Notes under the pieces: model-generated
Databases searched by the model: none
The model's input: the letters and a program-made list of their open reading frames with translations, nothing else
Told to the model about the DNA's origin: nothing
Assembly (NCBI GenBank): GCA_015345905.1
Contig: JADDTR010000009.1
Coordinates: 620,001-684,000 of the forward strand
Direction of reading: 5' to 3'
DNA length: 64,000 nt
Origin: Aotearoamyces nothofagi
Taxonomy: Eukaryota; Ascomycota; Leotiomycetes; Leotiales; Tympanidaceae
Shown: positions 1 to 11,287 of the stretch, one piece after another
How positions within the stretch are numbered: position 1 is the first letter of the stretch
Layout of the letters: each line of letters begins with the position of its first letter
Translations under genes and position numbers: made by a program

Positions 1-1150
1 CGCAGGTCCAGCACGTCCAGCACGTCCAGCACGTCCAGCACGTACGGCCTTGGCCGGGTACGCTGTCTGGATAGCCTCAGCTGCAAAGGCCGTATGCGTT
101 CGTCGCCGACGGCGGGCACGACGCGATGGATCCAGGACGCCGGCAGCAGCGGTGGCCGGTCCTGCTTGCTGGCTTGCTGGCCCTCGTCTCAGCTGTCGAC
201 CACAGCGCGCCCCTGCATCCGACTCCGTCGCTGCTTAGTCGAGTCTGCAACGGGCGTCGGGTGTCGCACGCGGCGCAGGTGGCCGGCGCACGAGGCATAG
301 CAGAGCAGACAGGCAAGCCAGCCGTCACCATCTGCTATGGAGACATGTATATATAATATATATATATGGAGATATCTGGAGATATCTGGAGATCTAGGGA
401 GATATATCACGACGGCAGCCCGCGCCGCGCCCTCGAGCGGCCCGCACAGCGTGCGATGCGCGGCTGCGCGATGTGCCCGCCTGCGCCTGCCCCAAAGCCA
501 GGCCTGACGGCAGAAGGCAGCACAGAACACCAGGCCCGTATCCCGTCTCCCCCGCTGTAGGCCCGCTGTGCGCCCGCTGTGCGCCCGCTGTAGACATGCG
601 CTAGCGCTCGGGATGCAAGTAATCGGCTGGATGGTCCGACGCCTCCATTCCGCAACCCTGTCGCCAGAGGGCTTTCGGTCAACGACCTGCCACACGGCTA
701 CCGCTCTCACCTCCTCTCCTCATTCCTTACCTCAGCATCACCGTGCACTCTTGCTCTCCCGCCATTCTTATGTGATGTGATGATCGCTGGCGACGTGTAT
801 GCTCGTGATGCTCATTGATGTCCCGCGTTCTGAGATTTAGGTTTGAGTGACACCTGCTTGTTCGCATCCGGCCACCGCCCTGTGCTGCTCCAGCCCTTCT
901 CAGCTCCGCGGCCACGCTCTTCGTCTCTGCCCGTGTCCTCCTAGATCCTGTGCAGACTGCGTCTCGTCGCTGCTGGCTTCAGGAACATCGATGCTCTGCT
1001 GACAGCGTGCTCTCCCGCGCCTTACGCACCGCCTGCCTTTGGATATCCGCACGACGCTCGGTGAATCGAAGGCCCCTTACCAAACTCTATGCTCGATAGT
1101 TCCGCGGCACCGTCACCCTCCGACCAGCAGCCGTGCCCGAAACTAAAATC
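1..1150. promoter_or_regulatory. Upstream region of the F-box/WD40 gene, with simple repeats
   Basis: No gene is supported here. The sequence opens with about five copies of the 9-base unit GTCCAGCAC (near 5-45), has an AT-dinucleotide tract near 346-368, GATATCTGGA-type direct repeats near 368-390, and three 11-base GCCCGCTGTGC-type units near 561-594. From about 700 to 1130 it becomes pyrimidine-rich on the plus strand, as fungal promoters and 5' leaders often are. Several overlapping reading frames on both strands look like chance open frames in GC-rich repeats: they have no recognisable domain and overlap each other in different frames. Confidence 0.5.
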
Positions 1151-3465
1151 ATGATGGAAGGCATGGACGGACTGTATAAGCCGTTGAGTCTCACTGGACG
1201 TCGAGCATCTACGGCAAACTTCGAAGACGCTGGATCCTCTTCGCCCACTCGAGCCACACTCACCCTCGACACCAATGCTCGGATGCCCTCGAGAATCGAG
1301 AAGATCGTCCAGAGTCGAGTGGTCCGGGGGCCACCGACACCCAACATGACGACTCCTGCCGAGCTCGATTCTCCTACGCACTCCAGCCACGATCCTCCTC
1401 CGCCTCCTACACCGGCTGCGAGTCCTGGCCCGGACTGTATGCGACCAGACTGGAGCGATGCCGGAGATCAAGAAGACATATTTCTTGCACAGATCAGGCA
1501 CTACTTTAAACAGAGATCAGGACCAGAGCGCACGCGAATTCTGGGCGATCTATTAAATCTCTGCACAAGCCAGCAGTTAAGTTTTGTATCTCAATATGTT
1601 AGCCCGCTGCTGAAGAAGGATCCATTTACCAGCCTGCCAGACGAGTTGTGCTTACGAGTAAGTCTCGCTCATGGCAGTGTTCCAATTGTCCTTCATTCTG
1701 ACATGTCTCTTACTAGGTACTCTCCTTTATCGATGACGGAAAGGTCCTTGCTAGAGCGTCTCAAGTGTCGAGGAGATGGCGGGATCTACTTAGCGATGAC
1801 ATGACATGGAAAGTCCTTTGCGAGAAGCATGATTACCGCAGACGCCTGTCAATAAAAGAGGACAGACTGGAATATAACGCTCCGTTCCAATCCGCAATAC
1901 CTGTTAGACCCCAACCTTACCCGCTTCTGTCTCATGGCCTATCTATACAATCCTATACAAGTTCTACAGCCCCGGCCCCACAGTTTAACATCAATTCTCG
2001 AAGCTTCGACAGCGCAACGAGTTCGCACAGGCTCGAAAGACCTCCTATACGATCTCACAAGTCATACTTCAAGCAGCGTTACTTGGTTGAGACAGCCTGG
2101 AGGACTGGTGGTCAGAACATTGCGCGGCACATCACGCAGGACCAGGGCGTGGTAACGAGCTTGCATCTCACTCCCAAGTATATAGTCGTTGCTCTAGACA
2201 ACGCCAAAATCCACGTCTTCGACACCGATGGCAACAACCAGAAGACCCTCCAAGGTCATGTCATGGGTGTCTGGGCGATGGTGCCGTGGGGAGATACGCT
2301 CGTGAGTGGCGGATGCGATCGTGACGTAAGAGTTTGGGACATGTCGACTGGGTAAGTTGCAACCAATAATATGTCGCAAAGCAGGCTAACCATTGTTTGC
2401 AGCGAGAGTAAGCATACCCTTCGAGGACATACATCTACTGTTAGGTGCCTGAAAATGTCAGACGAGAATACGGCAATCTCTGGTTCACGAGATACTACAT
2501 TGAGAGTATGGGATATTAAAACTGGTCTTTGCAAGAATGTCCTCGTCGGGCACCTTGCAAGTGTTAGGTGTCTTGAGATCAAAGGTGATATCGTCGTGTC
2601 AGGCAGCTATGATACAACCGCAAAGGTGTGGAGCATTAGCGAAGGGAGGTGCTTGCGAACCCTAAATGGTCATTTCAGCCAAATATATGCCATCGCATTC
2701 GATGGAAAGCGGATTGCCACTGGTAGTCTTGACACCAGCGTGCGGATATGGGATCCTGAAAATGGGTATGCCACCTGATATTCTTCTGTCACTCTCCGCT
2801 GATGAATTGTGCAATAGATCATGCCAAGCCATCCTTCAGGGGCACACGTCTCTTGTTGGCCAGCTCCAGATGCGTGGCAACACTCTTGTCACTGGTGGCT
2901 CGGACGGATCGGTCAGAGTCTGGTCACTAGAGAAGATGGCACCGATCCATCGCTTGGCGGCTCACGATAATAGTGTCACCAGCTTACAGTTCGATGACAG
3001 TCGTATTGTAAGTGGAGGTAGTGATGGCAGGGTTAAGGTCTGGGACCTCAAGACTGGCCAGCTCGTCCGTGAGCTTACCGCGCCTGCTGACGCCGTCTGG
3101 CGTGTTGCATTTGAAGAGGAGAAGTGTGTTGTGATGGCTAGCAGATCCAATAGAACGATCATGGAGGTGAGTGGCGAAATATTCTTTGCTTGAGAAGGAT
3201 TACTGACAGTACTTAGGTGTGGTCGTTCTCGCCACCATCGGAAACATTGCTAGATAGAACCTATGCTACAAAGATGCTCAAAGGTTTGCCTCCAAGGCCC
3301 CTCAGCGAAACCGGTTATCATTTCCAGCCCAATCCCGGAGATGATGTGTTTGTAGATGACATTAGGGCTTCTGAAACAACATATGCTCAAGATGACATCG
3401 CCATGGTAGACGCTGGTCCCTCTACCGCACCGCCGAGGCCTAGAACATTCTTCAATGACGATTAG
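1151..3465 (+). CDS. Cdc4-type F-box/WD40 protein (SCF ubiquitin ligase substrate adaptor)
   Basis: Five exons: 1151-1657, 1717-2351, 2403-2765, 2818-3166, 3217-3465, giving about 700 residues. An F-box (LPDELCLRVLSFIDDGK...SRRWRDL) spans the first splice junction near residues 165-205; it would bind Skp1. The C-terminal half carries eight WD40 blades with GH and WD dipeptides (for example LQGHVMGVWAM, LRGHTSTVRCL, LVGHLASVRCL, LNGHFSQIYAI, LQGHTSLVGQL), the eight-blade number known for yeast Cdc4, whose propeller binds phosphodegrons. The N-terminus is Ser/Pro-rich. Two adjacent ATGs (1151, 1154) are possible starts; an upstream GTG is open but unlikely in a eukaryote. Cdc4 orthologues promote turnover of cell-cycle inhibitors and transcription factors; the exact targets here are inferred. 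A MET30/sconB-type protein is the main alternative, but the eight-blade layout and the long linker before the propeller favour Cdc4. Confidence 0.9.
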
Positions 3466-4211
3466 AAGATTAGAAATTTAGAATTCGGTAGCCATACGCA
3501 ATATGTGGTCTCGTTCTCGGTGACCCCGCCGAAGACTACTGAACACCACGGCCATCGTGAGCTTTGGGATAGATATTTTCAAAGCTGTGCTATTCACCCG
3601 AATTCGTATCACAGGCAGCCTACCGTATGCACCTCATCCTACCTGTCATATCGCCTCCCTGGACGGTGACTTTATCTGCATGTTGGTTGACCTCTAAAGA
3701 CCGTTATTAATCCCGGATTGGGGCACATCTGAGTTGTTGGACCCACTGATGGATGGATATTATGGCTAGAGAAATATATAAATGGGCTGAGAAATCTGGG
3801 CCTATTTGGTTTATGGGTATTGATATTCCTTGCGTATAATGATCACGGTGTACGGAAACTGCATAAAGGTGTATATAATTAATGAGGGCATGGCGGTGCG
3901 AATAAGGGATACCGAGGATTAGGGGATTTAAGCTAGCATACTTTTCTCCGTTAGATGGACGAACACGCACGGAAGCACAACTTATCAAAATATCAGTTCC
4001 TTACTACATATGTTGGATCTCTGCGTGGAGCGCGACTCTCTTAGAAGCGCCGAGCTAAAATCAGAGTATCGGAGCAGTGCGTCCCGTGACCGCCGACCTG
4101 TGGGGCGCGCTAATTTGGTTGAACCGGAGCTCAGCTTCAACAACATCTTGCCAGTCAGCTCAAGAACTTAGAGCTTCAAGCTTCAAGAACACAGCCATTG
4201 ACAAGCACACA
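3466..4211. other. Intergenic region between the Cdc4-like and PDH E1 alpha genes
   Basis: This holds the 3' end of the Cdc4-like gene and the promoter of the next gene in the same direction. It contains ATATATA runs around 3773-3780 and 3872-3880. I see no coding exon, RNA gene or repeat. Confidence 0.6.
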
Positions 4212-5605
4212 ATGTTCTCACGCACATTGAGAACGAGCCGGGTGGCACCATTGCGCAGAAGCGCCATTGCCCCTCTTATCAGAAGGACAGTGACGACTGA
4301 TGCAGCTTCGGCGCACGCGGATAAGGAGGCTGTCCCTGAGGTAAATTTGCTCGAGCAGAACTCATTGAGTAATGTGCTAATCAGGGTGAATAATTAGGAA
4401 GATGATAAACCGTTTCAGGTTCTGCTCTCAGATGAGAGTTTCGAGACCTACGAGCTGGACCCTCCTCCGTACACTCTTGAGACCACCAAGAAGGAGCTGA
4501 AGCAGATGTATTACGATATGGTTGCGACTAGGTACATAGAAATCCCAATTGACACTCAGTGTTGGGATTTGTTTTAACATGGTGTAATTCTAGACGTATG
4601 GAAATGGCCGCCGACAGATTATACAAGGAGAAGAAGATACGTGGGTTCTGTCACTTGTCTACTGGCCAGGAAGCTGTTGCTACCGGAATTGAGCATGCGA
4701 TCACCAAGCAGGACGATGTTATTACTTCATATAGATGCCACGGCTATGCTCTCATGCGCGGGGCCTCTGTTAAGCAAGTCATCGGTGAGCTACTCGGCCG
4801 CCGCGGAGGTATCGCATACGGAAAGGGCGGATCAATGCACATGTTCACCAAGGGATTCTACGGTGGAAACGGTATAGTTGGTGCTCAGGTTCCTGTTGGC
4901 GCTGGTCTTGCCTTTGCACACAAGTATCGCGATAACAAGAACACGACTATCTGCTTGTATGGCGATGGTGCCAGTAACCAGGGTCAAGTTTTCGAGGCAT
5001 TCAACATGGCGAAGCTATGGAATCTTCCAATCATCTTCGGCTGTGAAAGTAAGTTGGGCAAGATTTGAAGTGGACTGCCGTGTGCTAATTTTAACCAAGA
5101 CAACAAGTACGGTATGGGAACAGCAGCCAACCGTTCTTCAGCCCTCACCGATTACTACAAGCGTGGCCAGTACATCCCAGGTCTTAAGGTCAATGGCATG
5201 GATGTCCTCGCTGTTAAAGCTGCAGTTCAGTACGGCAAGGCATACACTGCCGCCGGCCATGGTCCACTCGTGTTCGAATATTTGACCTACAGATATGGTG
5301 GACACTCAATGTCTGACCCCGGAACTACCTATCGAACTCGTGAAGAGATCCAGCGCATGCGTTCCACCAACGATCCTATCGCAGGCCTGAAGACAAAGCT
5401 GATTGATTGGGAGGTCACAACGGAGGACGAGCTTAAACAGATAGACAAGGACGCAAGAGCTGCCGTTGATGCTGAAGTTGCCGAGGCAGAGCAGATGGCC
5501 GCGCCAGATGCTACACCACAAATCCTGTACGAAGACATTTATGTTAAAGGCAGTGAGCCAACCTTTATGAGAGGACGAACTCTTGACGAGAACTACTACT
5601 ACTAG
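4212..5605 (+). CDS. pda1: Pyruvate dehydrogenase E1 component, alpha subunit, mitochondrial
   Basis: Four exons: 4212-4340, 4398-4531, 4594-5048, 5100-5605; 407 residues, normal for the family. The N-terminus is Arg/Ser-rich without acids ([16 protein letters not shown]), a mitochondrial targeting peptide. The thiamine diphosphate motif runs from GDGASNQGQ to the paired Asn in CENNKYG, created across the last splice junction. The phosphorylation loop [16 protein letters not shown] is intact, so control by PDH kinase and phosphatase is expected. The protein ends ENYYY. With the beta subunit it decarboxylates pyruvate and passes the acetyl group to E2 lipoamide. The gene order next to a Cdc4-like gene gives no functional hint. 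Confidence 0.97.
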
Positions 5606-6004
5606 TGTAGGAAGGTGGTAAGCATGAGGTCTTGTGTATCATATTAGAATAGGAATACTTCTTATACCCCATGGTCCTGCCATCTCCGAACATTTGTCAT
5701 GTGCCATTAATACTTACTCTTTGATTATGATCTTTAAAATGTTCCAGCTCTTAGGTAATAAAAGATAAATTTAGTAACCCGGGCATGCTCGTTAGCTATT
5801 TATCCTACCATTGTTGTGTGATCTTCTGCGTGAGTAAGTAGTTTCGAGGCTATTTGCTAGCTTCATTTATTCCCTCTATTATATAAAAATATAAACATAT
5901 GCTATCGTCCCCAGCTCAACCAATTTTTCATAGAGGTCACCTTGATCCAATCCTGCCAATTACTCTCGCTTCCAGCAGATTATTTAGAAGAAGCGAATAT
6001 GCCC
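5606..6004. other. 3' region of PDH E1 alpha
   Basis: AT-rich with an ATATAAAAATATAAACATAT stretch near 5880. It is non-coding on both strands as far as I can see. Confidence 0.5.
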
Positions 6005-6023
6005 AAAAAGCAAAAAGCAAAAA
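6005..6023 (-). terminator. RNA polymerase III terminator of tRNA-Ala
   Basis: Directly 3' of the tRNA on the minus strand are three consecutive runs of five T (plus-strand A5 tracts at 6005-6009, 6012-6016 and 6019-6023), separated by GC. Runs of four or more T stop Pol III. Confidence 0.85.
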
Positions 6024-6025
6024 GA

Positions 6026-6113
6026 TGGAAACGAAGGGAATCGAACCCTTGTCCTTCAGCAAGTGAATGCAACTGCATGCAAAGCAGACGTCATACCACT
6101 AGACCACGCTCCC
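6026..6113 (-). tRNA. tRNA-Ala (anticodon UGC), probably with a 16-nt intron
   Basis: On the minus strand the 88-nt gene starts GGGAGCG and ends CGTTTCC plus discriminator A73; the acceptor stem pairs fully and includes G3:U70, the main alanine identity element. The D arm is GTC..GAC with a GGTCTAGTGGTATGAC core (A box) and the T arm is AAGGG-TTCGATT-CCCTT (B box). The anticodon loop reads TT-TGC-A. Without an intron the gap to the T arm would be far too long for a class I tRNA. Removing about 16 nt after A37 leaves a normal 72-nt tRNA, with one T-T mismatch in the anticodon stem. Introns at 37/38 are the standard position. No CCA is encoded, as usual in eukaryotes. Confidence 0.9.
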
Positions 6114-6716
6114 GTATTGTTTTGAACGAGACATGGTTATTGTGCTATATAAGTGTATGAAGGGTTGGTAGTATGGCTCGTGGGGACGGGTTGGATTAAT
6201 AGGCTGATATATAATATTATAAGAATAAAATCATACGGCTATGATGGGGTGGGATATGGAACGGAAAGCATTATTATATTATTGGAGAGTTGGAGTCTAC
6301 TATTATGTATTTGTAATATTTCATAGCGTGAAAAATTTATATATAGCCTCAACTTCAAGGTGGGATCAATAACTAGCAACATCTTTGTAACTGCGATGTG
6401 GATCGTATAGGGGTTTAATCTAGGTATTGCATAAGGGGGGTAAAAAGATGCCCTAGAAGCTTGAGAGCTTGTTTATGGAATGGGAATGTGTCATGGGTGA
6501 TTACGCGGAGGTAGCTTGTATTTTGATCATTTGAGCTTCGCTTGGTGTGGGATATGAGGCAAGTTATGTTATACTGACTTGCCTGCAGAACTGAATCTCT
6601 GTTCAAACATCTTCAGCATCTCACTCATCAACACGTCACTTTACCATCTCTAGAGATATTTCCCAACATCTTCTATACTGCCATCTAATCTGATCACCTT
6701 CAAGATTCTACTGATT
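6114..6716. other. Intergenic region upstream of the F-box-like gene
   Basis: AT-rich up to about 6600, then pyrimidine-rich (6600-6700) just before the next ATG, as expected for a fungal promoter and leader. No gene is seen. Confidence 0.5.
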
Positions 6717-7972
6717 ATGCCGGAACAAGCTTCTTCCGTTACGAACGCCGCCTTCCCTTTCTTCAAGCTCCCTAATGAGGTCCAGCTCATGATTCTCGGT
6801 CATTTACTCATTGCAGATACCCCCATTGTCGACCCTGCTGGCCGCGCCCGTGCAAAACGGAAGAAACTGTACAGAAAGCATCTTTCCCTTGTAGTCCTCC
6901 GGACCTGCCGAATGCTCTACTTCAAAGGCATTGCGGTTCTCTATGGCAGAAATACCTTCACCTTCAATACAGAATCTCAGGCTAAGGACTTCTTCCTTAC
7001 ACGCCAATGGAAGGAAGGAAATCCTGAGAAGGCACGGGATCAGACTGCTAGTCTCTGGCATACCATGGGATCACTACATTATGTGCCAGCTGTTATTTTT
7101 GATCCTGACAGGAGCTTGAAGCGCCATGATCCAGGTAGGTCAGCTCTTGCCAGAAGAGATTCTACCAACGACTAAAATTCCGAATGTAGATCAAAAGCTC
7201 TGGACCCCCGAATCGGCTGTTGGCATTGAGAGACGGTCTCTCGTCCGTCATATAAAGTTCGTTGACGCCTACCAGGAGCTGGGCTATGGTACTCATAAAT
7301 CTCCGCTTGACCTGAGCGGAAGAGTATGCCATGGATTCTGCCGATTTATCTTCATTGGCAATCCACGATTCTACTACCTGAAGGACCCATTTTCGATCGG
7401 AAAATACAGACTCGTCAACCCGCCGTTCTGGCAATTCGACATTCTTAGCCAAGTTTTCGGTAATCTGAAGAGTACGAAACCACCAGCTAGTCATTCACAT
7501 ATTCCTGCCTTTGAAGTTATAAAACTACTAACTCTTTCTGCTAGATCTCATTACTATTGAGTTAGATCTGCGGGTCCTTGCCCTGCTGCTCTACTTGATC
7601 TGCAATATGATACCCTGCCAGGTGCCGCTGCCGCCCCGCACTTTGCTTTCCTGCATGCTCAAATTAGGGATTGTATCTGTGAACTGGCTATGCGGGATGC
7701 GAAATAAAGTTACCAGCTTTCCCAAGGCAAGCAGATATAAACTCCTTCAGAGCTTTGCTCAATATGGACGTACGGAGAAAGATAGAGAATGTCTGCGATC
7801 GGCATGGCGGGCCATTGTAGACGATGAGCCCATGCATTCCGTCATGGCTGCTTGGGAATGTGCGGTCGGCAGATCTCTGAGATACAGCCAATTCAAGGAG
7901 GTCCTTGGCGCGCGCCGGCTTCGGGGTTCTGGCGATGTGATGGAGGATCTGTCTTGTCTCCATCTCGCATAA
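6717..7972 (+). CDS. F-box-like fungal protein of unknown function
   Basis: Three exons: 6717-7134, 7190-7471, 7545-7972, giving 375 residues. Near the N-terminus FFKLPNEVQLMILGHLL (about residues 15-31) looks like the first helix of an F-box, followed by a basic linker and the LRTCRMLYFKGIAVLYGRNTF segment typical of the large, lineage-expanded family of fungal proteins with an N-terminal F-box-like or DUF7730-type domain. No leucine-rich or WD repeats follow. Both introns have good GT-AG ends and keep the frame. If it is a real F-box protein it would pair with Skp1, but no substrate can be inferred. Alternative: a degenerate member of that family without SCF activity. Confidence 0.75.
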
Positions 7973-8894
7973 TTCCCCGGCCACGGATGCGGGCTATGCA
8001 ACTTCTACCTGCAGAAGAGGCGTAGCTAAAGCCAAGTCACGAGCAGAGCTCTCCGTCATAACGTAGTGATGTGATTCTGAGTGTGGCCTCACATTTCAGC
8101 GTACGAAAGAGAATCATCGCCCCTTCATACACCGCTATGAGAAGCCAAATCTTTCTGCCTTGATGCGATCGCTCCTTTCTCGAACTTGTTCGCCTGTGAG
8201 TTGGGAGACAAAAGTTACGCCACGCTCTTGCCTATCACCGAGAGGGTAGTTTATTTTAGTTTCTGGTCTGCGGGATTTATCAAGATGCTCAGTGCTCTAT
8301 TCGATTAGAAGGACCTCACTGGGTAATGATGGGAGGTTTGAGCATTTATAACTAGTGACATTTAACCAAATGCTCTGTAACTCTCTGAACCGCTGTGCTC
8401 TGTTTGACCTGCAGACTTCCGCCATATTCATACTAGCAGCGAGTATGATGGGAATTCTTGATGTTCGATCCTCGATCATGAAAGTACCAGCGTTACTCGC
8501 GGAGTTGATATAGCAGAAGACGTGGCCCTAATCATAGAGTTATTTTTGACAATCAACTACAAGTCGCTTGCAGTTAGAAGCTACATCATGTGCCTCTCAT
8601 ACACGTATGGGATCTTTAAAAAAGTATTGGGGGCAAGTATCATTAAGTATCATCACTGCATCATCACCAGCTGGATATTTACTAGTAATTAGCTATGTTA
8701 ACTCCGTCGAGCACGTAATCGTCAGTCAGAATACAGATGATTAAGCGATCAGCATGGAATTAATCAGCACTTCTTCCGAACTCGATACCTCGAACCCCTC
8801 TCCCCTCTTCTCTCACTTTCCCATATTCCACCCTTTAAACGCAGTTTATACATAAAATAGAACCCCATAATATCGAAGAAATCTTCTCCTTCCA
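7973..8894. other. Intergenic region
   Basis: About 900 bases without a supported gene. The last 100 bases are C/T-rich and lead into the ATG at 8895. Nothing else is recognised. Confidence 0.5.
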
Positions 8895-10299
8895 ATGTCC
8901 GACACAATCAAGATCGTTATCACTGGAGCAACGGGGTACATGTAGGCTTCTCATCGATTGGAACTACAGGTAGGCTGCAATATAAGCTGATAAATAACAT
9001 AGAGGCGGCTCAATCCTCAACGAGCTTCTGAAGAACAATAGTGCTCCTAAATTTGCCATTTCAGCTTTGATACGCAGCGAAGGTCAAGCAGAGATTCTCA
9101 GGAAAGCGGGAGTCACTCCAATTCTTTTCGGAGGATTAGACGACCTCGAAACCTACCGAAAGGTAGCCAGCGAGCACGATGGTATGCTGCCATCAACCTG
9201 AGAACTGTACACAGCAATATCTGATATCATATACCTGCTAGTTGTGATTGACACTGCTTCTGCATCCCATGATGCCTCGACGAAAGCCGCGATTCTGGGA
9301 CTCGGCGATCGTCAAAAAGCAACTGGCAAATCAACATTCTATATTCACGTGATTAGCCATCTTGAATCCTTCTGTATGCATGGCGCTGACTTTTGGATAG
9401 ACCTCGGGAACATCGATTCTCAGTGACAAGCCTGTGACTGGCGCCTGGGTCGATACAAATATTTACTCGGACGTCAAAACTGACATCTATAGCTATGAGC
9501 TGAATCATCCAGAGACGTATGACCAGCGCGTTGCAGACTTGGCTACCGTTCATACCGGGGAAGCGGAAGGGGTTAAAACTTACATCATTGTCCCACCAAC
9601 CATCTGTGAGTGAAATCAAGGACATCTACTCAAACTATCGGATAGATTGATGACCTTCGCAGATGGGCGTGGGACGGGTCTTTTCAATACCTTGAGTCAA
9701 CAGGTCGCAAGCTATATAAGATTGGCTATCAAGAAGGGAAATGGGGCAGTTATTGGGGACGGAAACGGCGTACGTCTCATCGCTCCTTGTCGAGGCTCTC
9801 AGCTAAATGTTGCCGCTAGATCTGGACCCATGTCCACATCGCAGACCTCAGCAAGCTATACGTCCTGCTACTCAGCCAAGTCCTCGCACGCGAATCGCGC
9901 ATCCCGCACGGCAGGAAGGGGATATTCTTCGCCGAGAACGGCGAGCACACCTGGAGATCCGTCAGCGAAGGGGTGGCGAAAGCGCTCCAAAAAAAAGGGC
10001 GCGCTGGGATCAGACGAGATAGCCTCTGTTTCCGTCACAGAGGCCGCCGCGCTGCTGGGCATCACCGAGACCAAAACAGAGCTCGCCCTGGCCTCGAAGT
10101 AAGTGCTCCGAACCCACCCCCACCCGCTCACCCAAAAAGTCCTGCTCCCGTCTGATTCCGCTCTCTCTCTCGCAGCTCGCGGCCGCGCGCAGACCGCGCG
10201 CGCCAGCTCTTGCACTGGGCCCCCGAACATGCCGATGAGAGTTTCCATAACCACTTCGACGACGAGGTCGCCGCTGTGCTGGCCAGCGAGAAGCGGTAG
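8895..10299 (+). CDS. NmrA-like / NAD-dependent epimerase family protein, frame interrupted by one extra A
   Basis: Seven exons: 8895-8941, 9003-9181, 9242-9348, 9401-9605, 9663-9769, 9820-10098, 10176-10299. The N-terminus has the Rossmann motif ITGATGYIGGSIL, with the splice inside Ile. A conserved HTSGTSIL segment across the third intron and VPPTIYGRGTG across the fourth fit atypical short-chain (epimerase/NmrA) proteins that bind NAD(P). The exon lengths total 1048, one more than whole codons. The excess is at the A8 run 9989-9996: upstream the frame reads GVAKALQKK, and one frame over it continues GALGSDEIASVSVTEAAALLG and then SRPRADRARQLLHW in the last exon. So either the assembly has an added A, or this allele is broken or uses slippage. 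The expected product is 348 residues. The substrate is unknown. Confidence 0.8.
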
Positions 10300-11287
10300 C
10301 GCCCCCCCCTACCCACCCGGACACGCTCACTTCCCGCCAAATTTTTTTTACCGAGGCCAGAACCTGCAGTGTAGATCCATATGCTAGATACAAATAATCA
10401 AAGAGCAGCTCGTCTCTGAGAATTGCCAGGTGTTGCAGATCACCCGATAACGTGACGCGAGGTAGAAATACGGAGCGTCGACGGTGCACTGTATATTTGC
10501 TTTGCCGGTATCGGTGAGAGTGCCCTCAAACCCGTACTGATGATCAAATCGATCGTGTCAGCAATAACAATAAAAGCTAAATATATCTCTGCCCATCAGT
10601 TCATCCGAAGAGCTTGAATGAATATATGGGCTTTGCATATATCGATAGATCTAATTTTTTGGCTTAAATAAATTAGTTACCGACTGTATGAATAATATCG
10701 GAGTCGAACTAATAAAAGAGGGGGCAAATAATTCACGAAAATCATAGTATATATAATTACATATAACTATACACATTTCCTATCTATATAAATTGCGAAA
10801 TCGAGGCTCTGCAGATATGTATAAGCAGTAGTTGACAAAAGTCACCAGGCATTCGACCAAACTATAAACAGCCATCTATCTATTCTCAGCTTTTCCGAGA
10901 GCTTCCGAGTAAGATACGGCATTGCAGGGTATAGGAGACACATAAGCCGTGTTTACAAAAACAAGCAAGCAAATCCCTCAAAATGAGAGTATATCGACTT
11001 GATATACATGATAACTTTATTCCATCCTCATCTTTCCCTGTGCCCTTGATAAAGGCCCGAGAAGAAAGTTCATAGGTGGATTGGCACCTTATACAGGCTC
11101 TCTGCTAGGCGGCCAATGCAATTTGGGCTTGCCAAGAAGGTCGTGGACAGATACAGCTGATCTGGAAAAAAATCAGAGTCAAGTAGAGTAATGGAGGTGC
11201 GCGTGGCGTACTGCAGGCAACATAATATTGGGCGGATTGGAACGGGCATTGCAGAAACGCGATTGGCGTCCTCATTCCAACCAATCC
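10300..11287. other. Intergenic region between two convergent genes
   Basis: AT-rich (especially 10560-10800) and without a supported gene. The antisense frames over 9868-10489 overlap the last exons of the NmrA-like gene and are GC-driven shadows. Confidence 0.5.

Noticed and set aside
1-45. A CRISPR-like direct repeat at the left end
   Set aside because: The copies are contiguous 9-base units without spacers, so this is a simple tandem repeat.
189-710. A 173-codon minus-strand open frame in the GC-rich left end
   Set aside because: It overlaps simple repeats, has no domain and no splice logic, and competes with several other chance frames.
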